From contig NZ_LRPC01000012.1 of NCBI RefSeq assembly GCF_001592965.1, positions 186,001 through 250,000 of the forward strand: a DNA stretch of 64,000 nt. Reading direction: 5' to 3'. Positions 1 through 8,223 of this stretch are shown piece after piece. The notes below the pieces were generated by a model. It saw only the letters and a program-made list of their open reading frames with translations, had not been told where the DNA came from and ran no database searches. Position 1 is the stretch's first letter; each line of letters opens with the position of its first letter. This DNA is from Roseivirga spongicola. GTDB lineage: Bacteria > Bacteroidota > Bacteroidia > Cytophagales > Cyclobacteriaceae. The position numbers were made by a program, and so were the translations under genes.

Positions 1-239
1 ATTGCAGGGATGAAAAGTGACACAATTTTTTGATAGACAGTAACCTCTTTGTTGCTGGCAAGTAGTCATGTCGATTGCAAATCGACTTCTCAGCAGTCAT
101 TGTTAAAAATGAGGAGTTGGTTGGGTAGTTCACTTAGTTGGTAAGAAACCAGTCAATTAGAAATTAAGGGCGACACAAATCAGTGATCTAGCCAGTGTAT
201 TTTGAAACAGTTTCAAGTTCTAAATCTTCTAGCCTTGCT
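1..239. other. Intergenic, no gene seen
   Basis: No convincing reading frame. The first bases (1-16, GCAGGGATGA core) match the right half of the REP-like palindromes found elsewhere, so a repeat is probably cut by the window edge. Bases 70-86 form a small perfect hairpin (GTCGATT, three-base loop, AATCGAC) without a T-tract. Confidence 0.4.
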
Positions 240-802
240 TCAGGAATCCCTCACTAACTCGATATGTCGATCTAGTTCTTCAAAAGTAAGCCCACTTTGA
301 TCAAATAGCTTTTTGATTTCAGGAAGTGAATCTTTTAGGCTTTTATATTCCCCACTGAAGTTCACTTTATCCTCAATTTTCGAACGATCCATATTTCTAA
401 CTTCATTTCTAAAGTGCTTACCGATGCAAAAAGTCATATAAATGTGAGTATAGTAGAGAATCGTAAAGTCGTTGTCAAAGGTCAGTGTATTGATCTCAAG
501 AGTAGTATCAAGGTCAAATATAGACTCTTTACCTTTGATTCTTAAATTATGAGCAACAAGTGTGTTTCTGTGAGTTCTTCTGTCAGTCCATCTGCGAATA
601 ATTTTAGAGCTGGTTTTATTTCATTCTTGAACTGGAGTATTCTTTCTCTGTGTTCAGGAAAAATCTGTGGATTGAGTATCTGATCGTACTCTTCAATAAC
701 AGATTCACTCTTAATGAACATTAATTCAAGAGAGGCTTGGGCTAAGGAGTCTCCCAACGGTATCTCTTTGTCAAAGTCAGAGATGTTGATCCGGTTAAGC
801 AT
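240..802 (-). pseudogene. Hypothetical protein gene split by a -1 frameshift
   Basis: Two minus-strand frames form one gene. The first (from ATG at 802) stops at 542-544 shortly after ELTETH. The overlapping frame one base back reads on without a stop through NTLVAHNLRIKGKESIFD to a second ORF ending at 240, giving about 185 residues. The switch lies near 555-565, next to an AAA/ACACAC stretch, so one base seems to be missing. The upstream frame also stays open to base 904 (reading ENSLKNILTLVTQ) but has no ATG, so the true N-terminus is unclear. No family is recognised; the protein is acidic, soluble and has no signal peptide. It is either a decayed gene or a consensus error. Confidence 0.6.
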
Positions 803-1099
803 AGGTCGGAGCTCAACTCTGACTGTAACAAATTGCGTGTATAAGATTTTTATCTGTGTGACTAAGGTGAGTATGTTTTTCAGGGAGTTTTCAAAAGTTA
901 AATTCTAAATTGATTTTGGCTTTTACACTTTAACCCTCAATTAAGTTATGCTTACAATTTGAGTTCAAAACTAAACCCTTAAAATAGTTTCAATAATTAT
1001 AATCAATGTAAGAGCCATTTTTTCACTTGTGGCTGTATAGAGAATCAGAAGTAAATTGGTTAGTTGTTTCATTCTTTTGTGAATTTTAGCCAATAAAAA

Positions 1100-1144
1100 A
1101 AGGCCACTTGAATCCTTTCTTTTTAAGGATTCCGGTGGCCTTTA
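1100..1144. terminator. Strong bidirectional hairpin, terminator-like
   Basis: Arms at about 1102-1117 and 1125-1140 pair almost perfectly (GGCCACTTGAATCCTT against AAGGATTCCGGTGGCC), flanked by an A-run on the left and TTT on the right. It could end transcription in either direction, but no complete gene adjoins it, so a neighbouring gene may have been lost. The rest of 803-1259 shows no supported gene. Confidence 0.6.
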
Positions 1145-1259
1145 AGGGCTTATTTATAATTTTTTCTATCAGGGTGTTAATACCCGATCACTGACAATCT
1201 TAAATTATTTTTCGGTAAGAACAATGTGAAATCTTACAAAATTTTAGATGATCGAATAA

Positions 1260-1367
1260 TTAGTCCCAGCCCCAGCCCCATGCTTCTCCACCAAATTGGC
1301 TTTTACCATTTGAGCCAATAATCTTTTTACCGTTGATTTTGGGAAAATGATACGATTTGTATAATCT
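1260..1367 (-). other. Start-less small ORF ending in WGWGWD (peptide remnant?)
   Basis: The minus strand holds 35 open codons between two stops. They encode a Gly-rich tail that reads KINGKKIIGSNGKSQFGGEA followed by WGWGWD and a stop. There is no ATG, GTG or TTG in the frame. A Gly-Gly segment followed by alternating Trp-Gly resembles a small secreted or modified peptide precursor, so this may be the 3' remnant of such a gene. The neighbours give no maturation or export gene. Low confidence. Confidence 0.3.
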
Positions 1368-1424
1368 CTATTCCAAGTCGCATTACGCAATACTTATGTC
1401 TCAATACATATATCCCAATACCCT

Positions 1425-2099
1425 TTACCCCCGCTTCACCGAATTATTCGAAAACCTAAAGTTCTTTGCTGATTCTGGTTCGGCTAAACCCGGTTTGTTG
1501 TCTGAGTTAGCTACTAGTTTTCCAGGTTGAACCTCTAGTTCCAAAACTCCAGCCCAGATATCTAAATCCATGTCGGCTGCTTCATCTGCAGCTTCTACTT
1601 CTCTGACTTTAGCAGAAGCATCCTCAATGTCTATTGCCATCACTAGTGTAGCATCCAATTCTTTTTGGTTCGGGATTCTGGCTTCATTCCATCTTCCAGC
1701 AATGATGTTTTCGGTGATAATCTCCAAAGCTTCCATTTTTTCATCATCAGCTTCAATTAATCTGGCTTTCCCAAAAACATTGACCGAGCGGTAATTTACG
1801 GAGTGATGGAAGACTGATCTAGCCAACACCAAGCCGTCTAAGTGAGTAACATTCAAGCTTACTTTTTCTTGTTCCAGAAGAGCAAGCATCATTCGGTTTT
1901 TGAGCGATCCATGAATAAGTATAGAATCTTCTTTTCTGCCATAGGCGGTTGGAATGACAATAGATGTTCCTTCGAAAACATACGGAATATGGCAAATGAA
2001 GTGTGAGTCTAAAATTTTATAGACTTGCTCCTGATCATATCGGGCTCTTTTCGAACCACGAACAATTTTATTGATGGGCTTCTTTTCGAATGTTTTCAT
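1425..2099 (-). CDS. Pyridoxamine 5'-phosphate oxidase family (FMN-binding) protein
   Basis: The 224-residue soluble protein looks like the Pyridox_ox_2 split-barrel family, which includes FMN-binding NimA-like proteins. Supporting segments are the N-terminal KRARYDQEQVYKILDSH, then FICHIPYVFEGTSIVIPTAY, then SILIHGSLKNRMMLALL, and the strand HHSVNYRSVNVFGKA. Members bind FMN and act as oxidoreductases of poorly defined substrate; the substrate here is unknown. The C-terminal 40 residues are an acidic, Asn/Ser-rich tail beyond the core fold. It is divergent from the YCII gene at 2226, with a 126-base intergenic region that may hold both promoters. Confidence 0.8.
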   Translation of the reverse strand: MKTFEKKPINKIVRGSKRARYDQEQVYKILDSHFICHIPYVFEGTSIVIPTAYGRKEDSILIHGSLKNRMMLALLEQEKVSLNVTHLDGLVLARSVFHHSVNYRSVNVFGKARLIEADDEKMEALEIITENIIAGRWNEARIPNQKELDATLVMAIDIEDASAKVREVEAADEAADMDLDIWAGVLELEVQPGKLVANSDNKPGLAEPESAKNFRFSNNSVKRG

Positions 2100-2225
2100 G
2101 TATTGACCTTTCTCTCATAAAGTTGAAAAGTTTTCTCTAATTTCTGTCCCGAATACTCAAAACGTTCGTCAAACCCACAAATCGCGATTTTTAAAACGAA
2201 TTATCAACTCATAATTTTTAGAACA

Positions 2226-2570
2226 ATGCAAAAGTATTTATACCTGTTTAGAGGTGGTGACGCCAGAATGGCGGAAATGTCTCCTGCCGAAGTAGAAGCT
2301 CATATGGATGAGTGGAGAGTTTGGATGGAAGGCCTAGCCGAAAAAGGTCAACTCATCGATGGTCTTCCATTGAAAGCTGAAGGTAAACAAGTCTCTAAAG
2401 GTGGTTCAGTGGTAACTGATGGCCCATTTGCCGAAGGTGCTGAAATAGTTGGAGGTTATCTTATGGTCAATGCTACTTCACTAGAAGAAGCGACTGAAAT
2501 GTCCAAAGGTTGTCCGATCCTCGATGCTGAAGATGGCCACGTTGAGGTTAGGGGAATTGCTGATATGTAA
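2226..2570 (+). CDS. YCII-related (DGPF) domain protein
   Basis: This 114-residue protein carries the YCII/DGPF signature: VTDGPFAEGAEIVGGYLMV at about residues 64-82 and an N-terminal YLYLFRGGD strand. YCII proteins are small dimeric ferredoxin-like-fold proteins. They are very often encoded beside ECF42-type sigma factors, as here, where the sigma gene begins 70 bases downstream. The gap between them holds a terminator-like hairpin, so the two genes are probably only partly co-transcribed. The role is unproven; the pairing suggests it is a regulatory partner or a target of the sigma factor. Confidence 0.85.
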   Translation: MQKYLYLFRGGDARMAEMSPAEVEAHMDEWRVWMEGLAEKGQLIDGLPLKAEGKQVSKGGSVVTDGPFAEGAEIVGGYLMVNATSLEEATEMSKGCPILDAEDGHVEVRGIADM

Positions 2571-2582
2571 ACTCAATTTTTC

Positions 2583-2640
2583 AAGTCATTCCTGGGTTTG
2601 GCTAAAAAGCTGCAAATTGACTTCGGGAATGACTTTTTTT
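2583..2640 (+). terminator. Terminator/attenuator between YCII and ECF sigma genes
   Basis: AAGTCATTCC (2583-2592) pairs with GGAATGACTT (2626-2635) and is followed by a run of T to 2640, one base before the sigma start codon. The stem carries the same GTCATTCC core as the REP-like family in this window. It could terminate the YCII transcript or limit read-through into the sigma gene. Confidence 0.6.
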
Positions 2641-3888
2641 ATGCCTACTGCAGTCAATCAAAAGCTAGATCATCTTTTTCGCCATGAGTATGGTAAGCTG
2701 GTTTCCATGTTCGCTAATAAGTATTCGCCTGAGCTGATTGACACCATAGAAGATGCGGTGCAAGAGTCGCTGTATAAAGCGGCTAAGCTTTGGTCTTTTC
2801 AGCCCATGCCAGATAACCCTTCGGCTTGGCTGTACAGAGTTGCGAATAATCAAATTATCGACTATCTGAGGAAGGACAATCGGTCTGTTTCATACGACTT
2901 AGCCATTTCTACCAATCATATTGAGGAGGAGGAAAACGTACTTCCGGAGGAGAGGGCAATTGTTGATGATCAGCTGAGAATGATTTTCGCTTGTTGTCAT
3001 CCGACCATGAAACCAACGGAGCAATTGATGCTCAGCCTTAAACTCCTTTGCGGTTTGTCTGTGAAGGAAATCGCTCGGGCTTTTTTGAAGCAGGAGGAAG
3101 CGACTAAAAGAGCCATTACTCGAGCTAAAGTTAAGTTTAGAGAGGAAGTGGGGGAGTTGAAAGTACCAATTGGTGCCGACTTGGAACAACGTTTGGAAGC
3201 GGTGTTGCAAGTCATTTATCTACTTTTCAACGAAGGTTACAAGGCAACAGAGGGGAACCAACTGATAAAGCAAGAGCTTTGCGAAGAAGCAATACGACTA
3301 GCCTTCTTACTAACCAATGAGCCAAGTTGTGACAATGGAGAACTGAAAGCACTCATTTCTATGATGCTGCTCAAAGCAGCTCGTTTCCCTGCTAGAATAG
3401 ATGAAGCAGGAAATCTCCTGACTTTGGAAAAACAGGATAGAACCAAATACGATGAAGACCATATCAAATGGGGCTGGCAGTTTTTGCACGATTCATCAAA
3501 GTTTGAGGGCTCATCGGTTTATCAGTTGGAGGCGGCTATCTCTTGCTATTACACCACTGCGGCATCCCATGAAAAGACAAACTGGAAAGCTATTTTAAGC
3601 TTATACGACACACTTGTTAAGTTGAAGCCAGTGCCTGTGGTTCAAATGAGCAGAGTCCTTGTTTTGAGTAAGGTGAAAGGAGCAAGTTTCGCTCTAAACG
3701 AAATGGAAGGTCTAGAAGAAATTATAAATGGGAATCAGTCTTTTCTGGCTCTTAAGGCTGATTTATATGCTGAAATTGGTGATTGGTCTGCTGCCAGAGT
3801 TCATCTGCAAAAGTCCATCAGTCAGGCTTTGAATATTACAGAAAGAAGGTTTCTGGAAAAGAAGCTCCAGAGTTGGATTGGTAAATAG
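2641..3888 (+). CDS. ECF42-type RNA polymerase sigma factor with C-terminal extension
   Basis: The 415-residue protein starts with sigma-70 region 2 (HEYGKLVSMF, DTIEDAVQESLYKAAK) and region 4 (CGLSVKEIARAFLKQEEATK), followed by about 220 residues of helical, TPR-like DUF6596 sequence. This layout is that of ECF42-type sigma factors, where the C-terminal extension takes part in regulation and no anti-sigma factor is known. An upstream in-frame ATG at 2524 lies inside the YCII gene, and the codons between cross the hairpin, so ATG 2641 is preferred. The adjacent YCII gene supports the assignment. The inducing signal cannot be read from sequence. Confidence 0.88.
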   Translation: MPTAVNQKLDHLFRHEYGKLVSMFANKYSPELIDTIEDAVQESLYKAAKLWSFQPMPDNPSAWLYRVANNQIIDYLRKDNRSVSYDLAISTNHIEEEENVLPEERAIVDDQLRMIFACCHPTMKPTEQLMLSLKLLCGLSVKEIARAFLKQEEATKRAITRAKVKFREEVGELKVPIGADLEQRLEAVLQVIYLLFNEGYKATEGNQLIKQELCEEAIRLAFLLTNEPSCDNGELKALISMMLLKAARFPARIDEAGNLLTLEKQDRTKYDEDHIKWGWQFLHDSSKFEGSSVYQLEAAISCYYTTAASHEKTNWKAILSLYDTLVKLKPVPVVQMSRVLVLSKVKGASFALNEMEGLEEIINGNQSFLALKADLYAEIGDWSAARVHLQKSISQALNITERRFLEKKLQSWIGK

Positions 3889-3892
3889 CCTT

Positions 3893-3970
3893 CTGTCATT
3901 CCCACGTAGGTGGGAATCTCAGTCGTTTGCGGAATAATAGGGAGATCCCTGCCTGCGCAGGGATGACAGC
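3893..3970. repeat. REP/BIME-like palindromic repeat
   Basis: Two short palindromes sit head to head: GTCATTCCCACGTAGGTGGG followed by AATCTC, and about 20 bases later GAGATCCCTGCCTGCGCAGG followed by GATGACAG. Each half folds on itself and the halves are mutually inverted, as in bacterial interspersed mosaic elements. It lies between the convergent sigma and amidohydrolase genes. Confidence 0.75.
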
Positions 3971-3981
3971 GTAAACCAAAA

Positions 3982-5388
3982 CTACTTCTTCCTCACACTC
4001 TCCAGCATAGCATCCATATCAGACTTTGTATAGACCTTACCCTGAAGTACCATACCACTAATGTTCTTGCTGTTGCTAATGTCTTCCAGCGGATTGTCAT
4101 TCAGAATTAGCAAATCGCCAGACTTGCCTGTTTTTAGACTTCCATAGAAACTATCCACTTCAAGAAATTTTGCGCCATTTATTGTAGCAGCTTTGAGAGC
4201 TTCAATTTCTGGAAGCCCCGCATCTACCAAAGCTTTGAGTTCCCCATGAAGTGATTCGCCCGGATAAACGTAACTATTCGAAGCGCCACAATCGGAGCCA
4301 GCTAGCAGTGTCACACCAGCCTTATGCAGTTTCGGCACAAGATTTACGAAAGTATTGTTGAGATCAATTCGCATTTGAGTGAACTCTTCATTGGCGTTCA
4401 ACGCACTTCTAATTCTTCCCTGATAGGTGTCGATAATACCATCGCCAACATAGTTCAAATATTGGTCATTGGCGTGGTCTACTTCTTTTAAATAAGTGAG
4501 AACATTGCCGATATAAAGCGTAGGAGTAACATAAGTGTTGTTATCTCTTAATAGGTTAAAAGCAGCCTGCTCTTGCTCCTTAGTTGTAGTAGCCATTAAC
4601 CTGTTCATTGAGCCCCAGAAACTTGCTTTGCCAGCAATCACATCATCGGTGACTTCCTGTTCTTCGGTAGATGTCCCCTTAAGTACATAATAAAGGTGCT
4701 CCACTGAGCCTAAACCGGCTTCAACCGCTTCATTGAGCAAGACGCTGAATGGCATGTGGCCAGAGGTTTTAATGCCTCTTCTTTTTGCCTCTTCCAAAAT
4801 CCAGATGTAAGCATCGCGAGATATTCTGCTGTCGTAAAGTTTTACAAAGTCGGAACCCAGGTCGATTAATGAATCCACTGCCTCAAAAGCTTCTTCTTGG
4901 GTGGTTACGGGGATAGATCCTGCCCATGTACCACCAGGCCCATCTAGTTTAGGGCCAGAAGTGAAAATCTTCGGGCCTTTCATAGTTCCGGCTTCGATAG
5001 CATCTTGCCATTCGAAAATCTTTTGAGTCATATCGCCACCAGCCTCACGTACACCAGTAATGCCATTAGCGAGAAAGAGTGGAATAAGACTTTTGTTCTC
5101 TTCAACCAATTCTTCTCCACCCCGGAAATGAATGTGCATATCCCAAAGTCCGGGGATTACATAGTTGCCATCGGCTTCAATGGTTTCTTTTGCATTGTAG
5201 TCTTTTGCGTCATCATCCGAGATGAAGACAATTGTTCCATCATTGATTCCAATCATCTGATCAGACCAAATTTCACCAGTTTCGACATCAATTACTTCTG
5301 CATGAGTAATCAGAATGTCTACAGATTCTTTAGGCTGGCAAGCAATAATGGTTAATGCGAAAAGGAGAAAGAAAGTTCTGGTTTTCAT
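3982..5388 (-). CDS. Amidohydrolase family lipoprotein (imidazolonepropionase-like)
   Basis: The 468-residue protein has a lipoprotein signal (FALTIIAC, Cys17), so it is probably anchored in the cell envelope. The metal-dependent amidohydrolase barrel follows. Metal ligands visible are HxH at 85/87 (GLWDMHIHFRGG), a candidate metal-bridging Lys in SDFVKLYD, His in SGHMPF and SVEHLYY, and the catalytic Asp in LLAGSDCG. The C-terminal LKTGKSGDLLILNDNPLEDI strand is typical of the small beta domain. Such proteins hydrolyse amides, peptides or esters; the substrate here is unknown. It is a lone gene between two REP-like repeats. Confidence 0.85.
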   Translation of the reverse strand: MKTRTFFLLFALTIIACQPKESVDILITHAEVIDVETGEIWSDQMIGINDGTIVFISDDDAKDYNAKETIEADGNYVIPGLWDMHIHFRGGEELVEENKSLIPLFLANGITGVREAGGDMTQKIFEWQDAIEAGTMKGPKIFTSGPKLDGPGGTWAGSIPVTTQEEAFEAVDSLIDLGSDFVKLYDSRISRDAYIWILEEAKRRGIKTSGHMPFSVLLNEAVEAGLGSVEHLYYVLKGTSTEEQEVTDDVIAGKASFWGSMNRLMATTTKEQEQAAFNLLRDNNTYVTPTLYIGNVLTYLKEVDHANDQYLNYVGDGIIDTYQGRIRSALNANEEFTQMRIDLNNTFVNLVPKLHKAGVTLLAGSDCGASNSYVYPGESLHGELKALVDAGLPEIEALKAATINGAKFLEVDSFYGSLKTGKSGDLLILNDNPLEDISNSKNISGMVLQGKVYTKSDMDAMLESVRKK

Positions 5389-5479
5389 TAGGGTGATGTT
5401 CTTAAAAATAGTTGAATTCTCATTTCCATTCAGACTGAATTTTTTGAGTGGAGGAAACAGAATTAATATTCTTTAGAAC

Positions 5480-5572
5480 GTCATTCCCGTGAAAACGGGA
5501 ATCTCATTGTTGCCATGTTGTAGAAGATCTCTGCCCATGGCTGCGGCATGTAGATGCCCAGGGGATGAAAAA
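5480..5572. repeat. REP/BIME-like repeat, right half degenerate
   Basis: The left half is a clean hairpin (GTCATTCCCGTGAAAACGGG, then AATCTC). The right half (AGATCTCTGCCC ... GGGGATGA) is recognisable but eroded. It occupies part of the 233-base gap between the amidohydrolase start and the LuxR-type gene. Confidence 0.65.
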
Positions 5573-5621
5573 TTCTTAATTAGGATTCTGATTTGAGTCT
5601 CTTATAACTAGTTTCAAATTC

Positions 5622-6044
5622 ATGTTTAAAGTCATTCTTCGTTTTGGGTTAATTATAGCAGCTTTGCTTATACTTTTTCAGCTGAGCAAAATGTCTTTAT
5701 TTATCCCAGAGATGTCTCAAGATCTAACCATTGGTCTTGTTGGGGCGGCATTCATTGGGCTAGGGGTTTATCTCGGTTTGAAATTTAGGAAAGTGGAGAT
5801 TATAGAAGTAAGTCCATCGATAGAAATAGATCATGACAGAATTCAAAGTCTTGGTCTTACCGAACGTGAGATGGAAGTGTTACATCATATTGCTGAAGGT
5901 TGCTCTAACATTGAGATAGGAGAGAAGCTCTTCGTTTCTGAAAATACTATCAAAACGCATGTATCAAATCTATTTGTAAAGCTCGATGTAAAACGCAGAA
6001 CACAAGCGGTTACTAGGGCTAAGGAGTTGAGGATTATACAATAA
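5622..6044 (+). CDS. Membrane-anchored LuxR-type HTH regulator
   Basis: This 140-residue protein has two N-terminal membrane segments (about residues 5-21 and 33-54) and a C-terminal LuxR/GerE helix-turn-helix (LTEREMEVLHHIAEGCSNIEI and ENTIKTHVSNLFVKLDVKRR). It has no receiver or sensor domain. The DNA-binding part would therefore face the cytoplasm from the membrane. The next gene is a DUF4199 membrane protein. LuxR-type plus DUF4199 pairs recur in Bacteroidota, so a shared function at the membrane is likely but uncharacterised. Confidence 0.85.
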   Translation: MFKVILRFGLIIAALLILFQLSKMSLFIPEMSQDLTIGLVGAAFIGLGVYLGLKFRKVEIIEVSPSIEIDHDRIQSLGLTEREMEVLHHIAEGCSNIEIGEKLFVSENTIKTHVSNLFVKLDVKRRTQAVTRAKELRIIQ

Positions 6045-6055
6045 CTCCGGTTATG

Positions 6056-6166
6056 CGTCATTCAGAGCAAAGCGAAGAATCTGTTTGTTGGGTGCGCAAC
6101 TAGTGGAGATTCTTCAGTCGCTCATTTTCGATTAACATCAAAATGTTCTTCTTCTGAATGACGAGA
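6056..6166. repeat. REP/BIME-like repeat
   Basis: GCGTCATTCAGAGCAAAGCG then AAGAATCT at the left is mirrored by AGATTCTTCAGTCGCTC ... CTGAATGACGA at the right. The half-sites match the GTCATTC...GAATCT family of this window with a different central stem. It lies between the LuxR-type and DUF4199 genes and may act as a terminator. Confidence 0.65.
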
Positions 6167-6242
6167 ATTCTGTAATTTCATACTAAAGTATGAGCCTTAA
6201 TTACAGCAGAAAGGGCTGTTTTGAGAACAAAAAAAATATCTG

Positions 6243-6761
6243 ATGAAAAAACTGATAATTAAATTCGGACTTATTGGAGCCTCTTTAATAGTAGGTGTTC
6301 CGCTTCTTTCAATTGCTATTGTAGGGCTCGGCCCAGACAGTTTTGCAGTTGGTGAACTTATAGGCTATTCTACGATAGTTATTGCTATGCTGTTAATCAT
6401 TGTAGCCCAACTTAATTATAGGAAGGAGCAAGGTGGGCAGCTATCATTTGGAGACGCTTTCAAAATTGGTCTAGGAATTTCAACCATTGGTGGCTTGGCA
6501 TTCGGTTTGTATAATACGGTATATGTTTTGTTCATCGACCCTGAGTTCAACGAGAAGTATTTTGCGTATTCCATGGGTTTAGAAAGAGGGACTCCAACAT
6601 TTCAACAGCAATATGCCGAGGCGCTTTCTGGCAATAACTTTATGTTTTCCATAGAAGGGCAAGCTTTGTTGATGTTCTTAACTGTTTTTCTGATAGGCTT
6701 CGTGATAAGTATAATTGGAGGTCTTATTTTGCAACGGAAAGGAGTTGTTAAAACTGTATAG
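6243..6761 (+). CDS. DUF4199 integral membrane protein
   Basis: The 172-residue protein has four membrane segments (about 7-29, 36-58, 73-93 and 141-163), with the larger loop between the third and fourth. The segment YRKEQGGQLSFGDAFKIGL between the second and third membrane spans is the conserved DUF4199 hallmark. The function is unknown. The gene follows a LuxR-type regulator and its 3' end nearly touches the DUF1684 gene, so the three may form one transcription unit. Confidence 0.8.
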   Translation: MKKLIIKFGLIGASLIVGVPLLSIAIVGLGPDSFAVGELIGYSTIVIAMLLIIVAQLNYRKEQGGQLSFGDAFKIGLGISTIGGLAFGLYNTVYVLFIDPEFNEKYFAYSMGLERGTPTFQQQYAEALSGNNFMFSIEGQALLMFLTVFLIGFVISIIGGLILQRKGVVKTV

Positions 6762-6765
6762 AGGC

Positions 6766-7368
6766 TTGAATAGATTAATTTTGATGATATCGCTAATCGC
6801 TATTCTTGGTGTGGCTCACGCTCAGGAAGCTGATTATTTAAAGGAGATTAAGGTTTGGCAGGAAGATTTGAATAAAGAGTATCTAGACCCTGTTAAGTCA
6901 CCTTTATCTAAGAAGGAAAGAAAGGATTTTACGGGTCATCTATTTTATCCTGTCCAGGAGAGTTATAGGATTGAGGCGAAATTTGAGCCGACTCCAGATT
7001 CGAAACCTTTTCAGCTTGCTACCAGTACTGGTGGTGCAAAAATCTACAAGCGAATAGGGATTCTTCATTTCGAATTACTTGGCGAAAACCGCACTCTTGA
7101 AGCTTATGTTGAGCAGAAGAGGTTCAGTTTACCTGGTATGCCGACCTATGTTTTTCTTCCTTTAGTAGACGAAACTACTGGCAATGAAACCTATGGTGGC
7201 GGACGTTATATGCATTATGAAGGAATTCCTGAAGGAACAATCTGGACAGTAGATTTCAATAAGCTATATAACCCTTACTGCGCTTATAATGACAAATATG
7301 AGTGCCCTAAAGTACCTGATGCCAACTATCTGCCTATAAAGGTAGAGGCAGGAATAAAGGGGTATTAA
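6766..7368 (+). CDS. DUF1684 secreted protein
   Basis: The roughly 200-residue protein belongs to DUF1684 by the strings VKSPLSKKERKDFTGHLFYP, RKRIGILHFEL-like strand (KRIGILHFELLGE), TYGGGRYMHYEG and DFNKLYNPYCAYNDKYECP. The last is the conserved C-terminal block. The frame opens at ATG 6715 inside DUF4199. TTG 6766 gives MNRLILMISLIAILGVAHA, a proper signal peptide with a positive N-end, whereas ATG 6784 would lose the Arg. The start is therefore uncertain between 6766 and 6784. The likely location is periplasmic. The biochemical role of DUF1684 is not established. Confidence 0.75.
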   Translation: MNRLILMISLIAILGVAHAQEADYLKEIKVWQEDLNKEYLDPVKSPLSKKERKDFTGHLFYPVQESYRIEAKFEPTPDSKPFQLATSTGGAKIYKRIGILHFELLGENRTLEAYVEQKRFSLPGMPTYVFLPLVDETTGNETYGGGRYMHYEGIPEGTIWTVDFNKLYNPYCAYNDKYECPKVPDANYLPIKVEAGIKGY

Positions 7369-7387
7369 ATAGTACAAAGTATTGAGA

Positions 7388-8137
7388 CTAATTACCTTCG
7401 AGTGCCTTTGCAATTTTATGCACCTTCTTTCTTTCGAATACTTTAATAAAAGCAGCAACTACTCGAAGGAACCTGCCGGGTTTCATAATGTCCTTACCTA
7501 GCCATGCAATGGAAAAATCCCGCTTTGATATCAAGGTTGGTCTTTGTGAAGCTTCTGCCTGATTATACTCATTGGCAAAATCCCAAGCACCGTCACGTGC
7601 GATTTTGATAGAAAAATCTACTAGTCTTTCATCTAGCTTGCCAGCTAGCAGGTCCAATATTCCGATAACTGGAGAAATTCTACCAATTTCTTGCTGAACT
7701 CCTTCTGCCATAGAAGCCAATAGAGAATTGATTTTGTAAAAGTCCGCTTTTAGAGAATGCAAATCAGAGTCCGCAATTTCCGCTGCTGCAATGCCAAGGT
7801 CTAGGTTAATGTGAGCATTGATGCCAATTAATAGGTGTTGTAGGGCTATGGGCCAAAAAGCATGTGCCTCATCAAAGGCTATTTGCCAAGAGTCTGTTGG
7901 TTTTTCTCCTGCTTTAAACTGCTGGTAAGCGGTTAGGTAACGATTAGCAAAAACTACATCGAGCTTTTCCATTCGCTCGTTGTCATCGAAGTCTTTTCTT
8001 TCAATGCCCTCTTTTACCGCAATGGTTACCTTTCTGTAGAGGATGGGGAAGAAGGCTAGTTTAGAATCGTCCGCCAGACACTCTTCGATTATCCTGTCTA
8101 GTTGATCAATTACTTCATCAATTGATTGTGCGTGCAT
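7388..8137 (-). CDS. DUF5995 family protein
   Basis: The 249-residue, mostly helical soluble protein has no signal peptide. The block FWPIALQHLLIGINAHINLDLG, followed by about 100 helical residues, is the hallmark of DUF5995. Function is unknown; the His/Asn/Asp-rich centre (HINLDLG) could be a metal or active site. It is divergent from the GbsR-type regulator at 8224, and the shared 86-base region contains a palindromic operator, so it is a candidate target of that regulator. Confidence 0.75.
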   Translation of the reverse strand: MHAQSIDEVIDQLDRIIEECLADDSKLAFFPILYRKVTIAVKEGIERKDFDDNERMEKLDVVFANRYLTAYQQFKAGEKPTDSWQIAFDEAHAFWPIALQHLLIGINAHINLDLGIAAAEIADSDLHSLKADFYKINSLLASMAEGVQQEIGRISPVIGILDLLAGKLDERLVDFSIKIARDGAWDFANEYNQAEASQRPTLISKRDFSIAWLGKDIMKPGRFLRVVAAFIKVFERKKVHKIAKALEGN

Positions 8138-8174
8138 GATTCAAATTAGTCAATCTCTTAATATTTATTAATTA

Positions 8175-8198
8175 AACTTTCAGAAAGTATTGAAAGTT
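8175..8198. promoter_or_regulatory. Operator 1 for the GbsR/MarR regulator (predicted)
   Basis: Perfect inverted repeat AACTTTCA, 8-base spacer, TGAAAGTT, in the divergent region between the DUF5995 and regulator genes. The same arms with the same spacer recur at 8738-8760 ahead of the next gene. This is strong evidence for autoregulation and control of the operon. Confidence 0.75.
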
Positions 8199-8219
8199 AA
8201 AAATAAACTATTACCTTAG
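8190..8219 (+). promoter_or_regulatory. Bacteroidota-type promoter of the GbsR operon (predicted)
   Basis: TTG at 8190-8192, 19 bases, then TACCTTAG at 8212-8219, close to the Bacteroidota -33/-7 pattern (TTG and TAnnTTTG). The -33 element lies inside operator 1, so bound regulator would block polymerase. The start codon at 8224 is so near that the message could be leaderless. Confidence 0.5.
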
Positions 8220-8223
8220 CACT

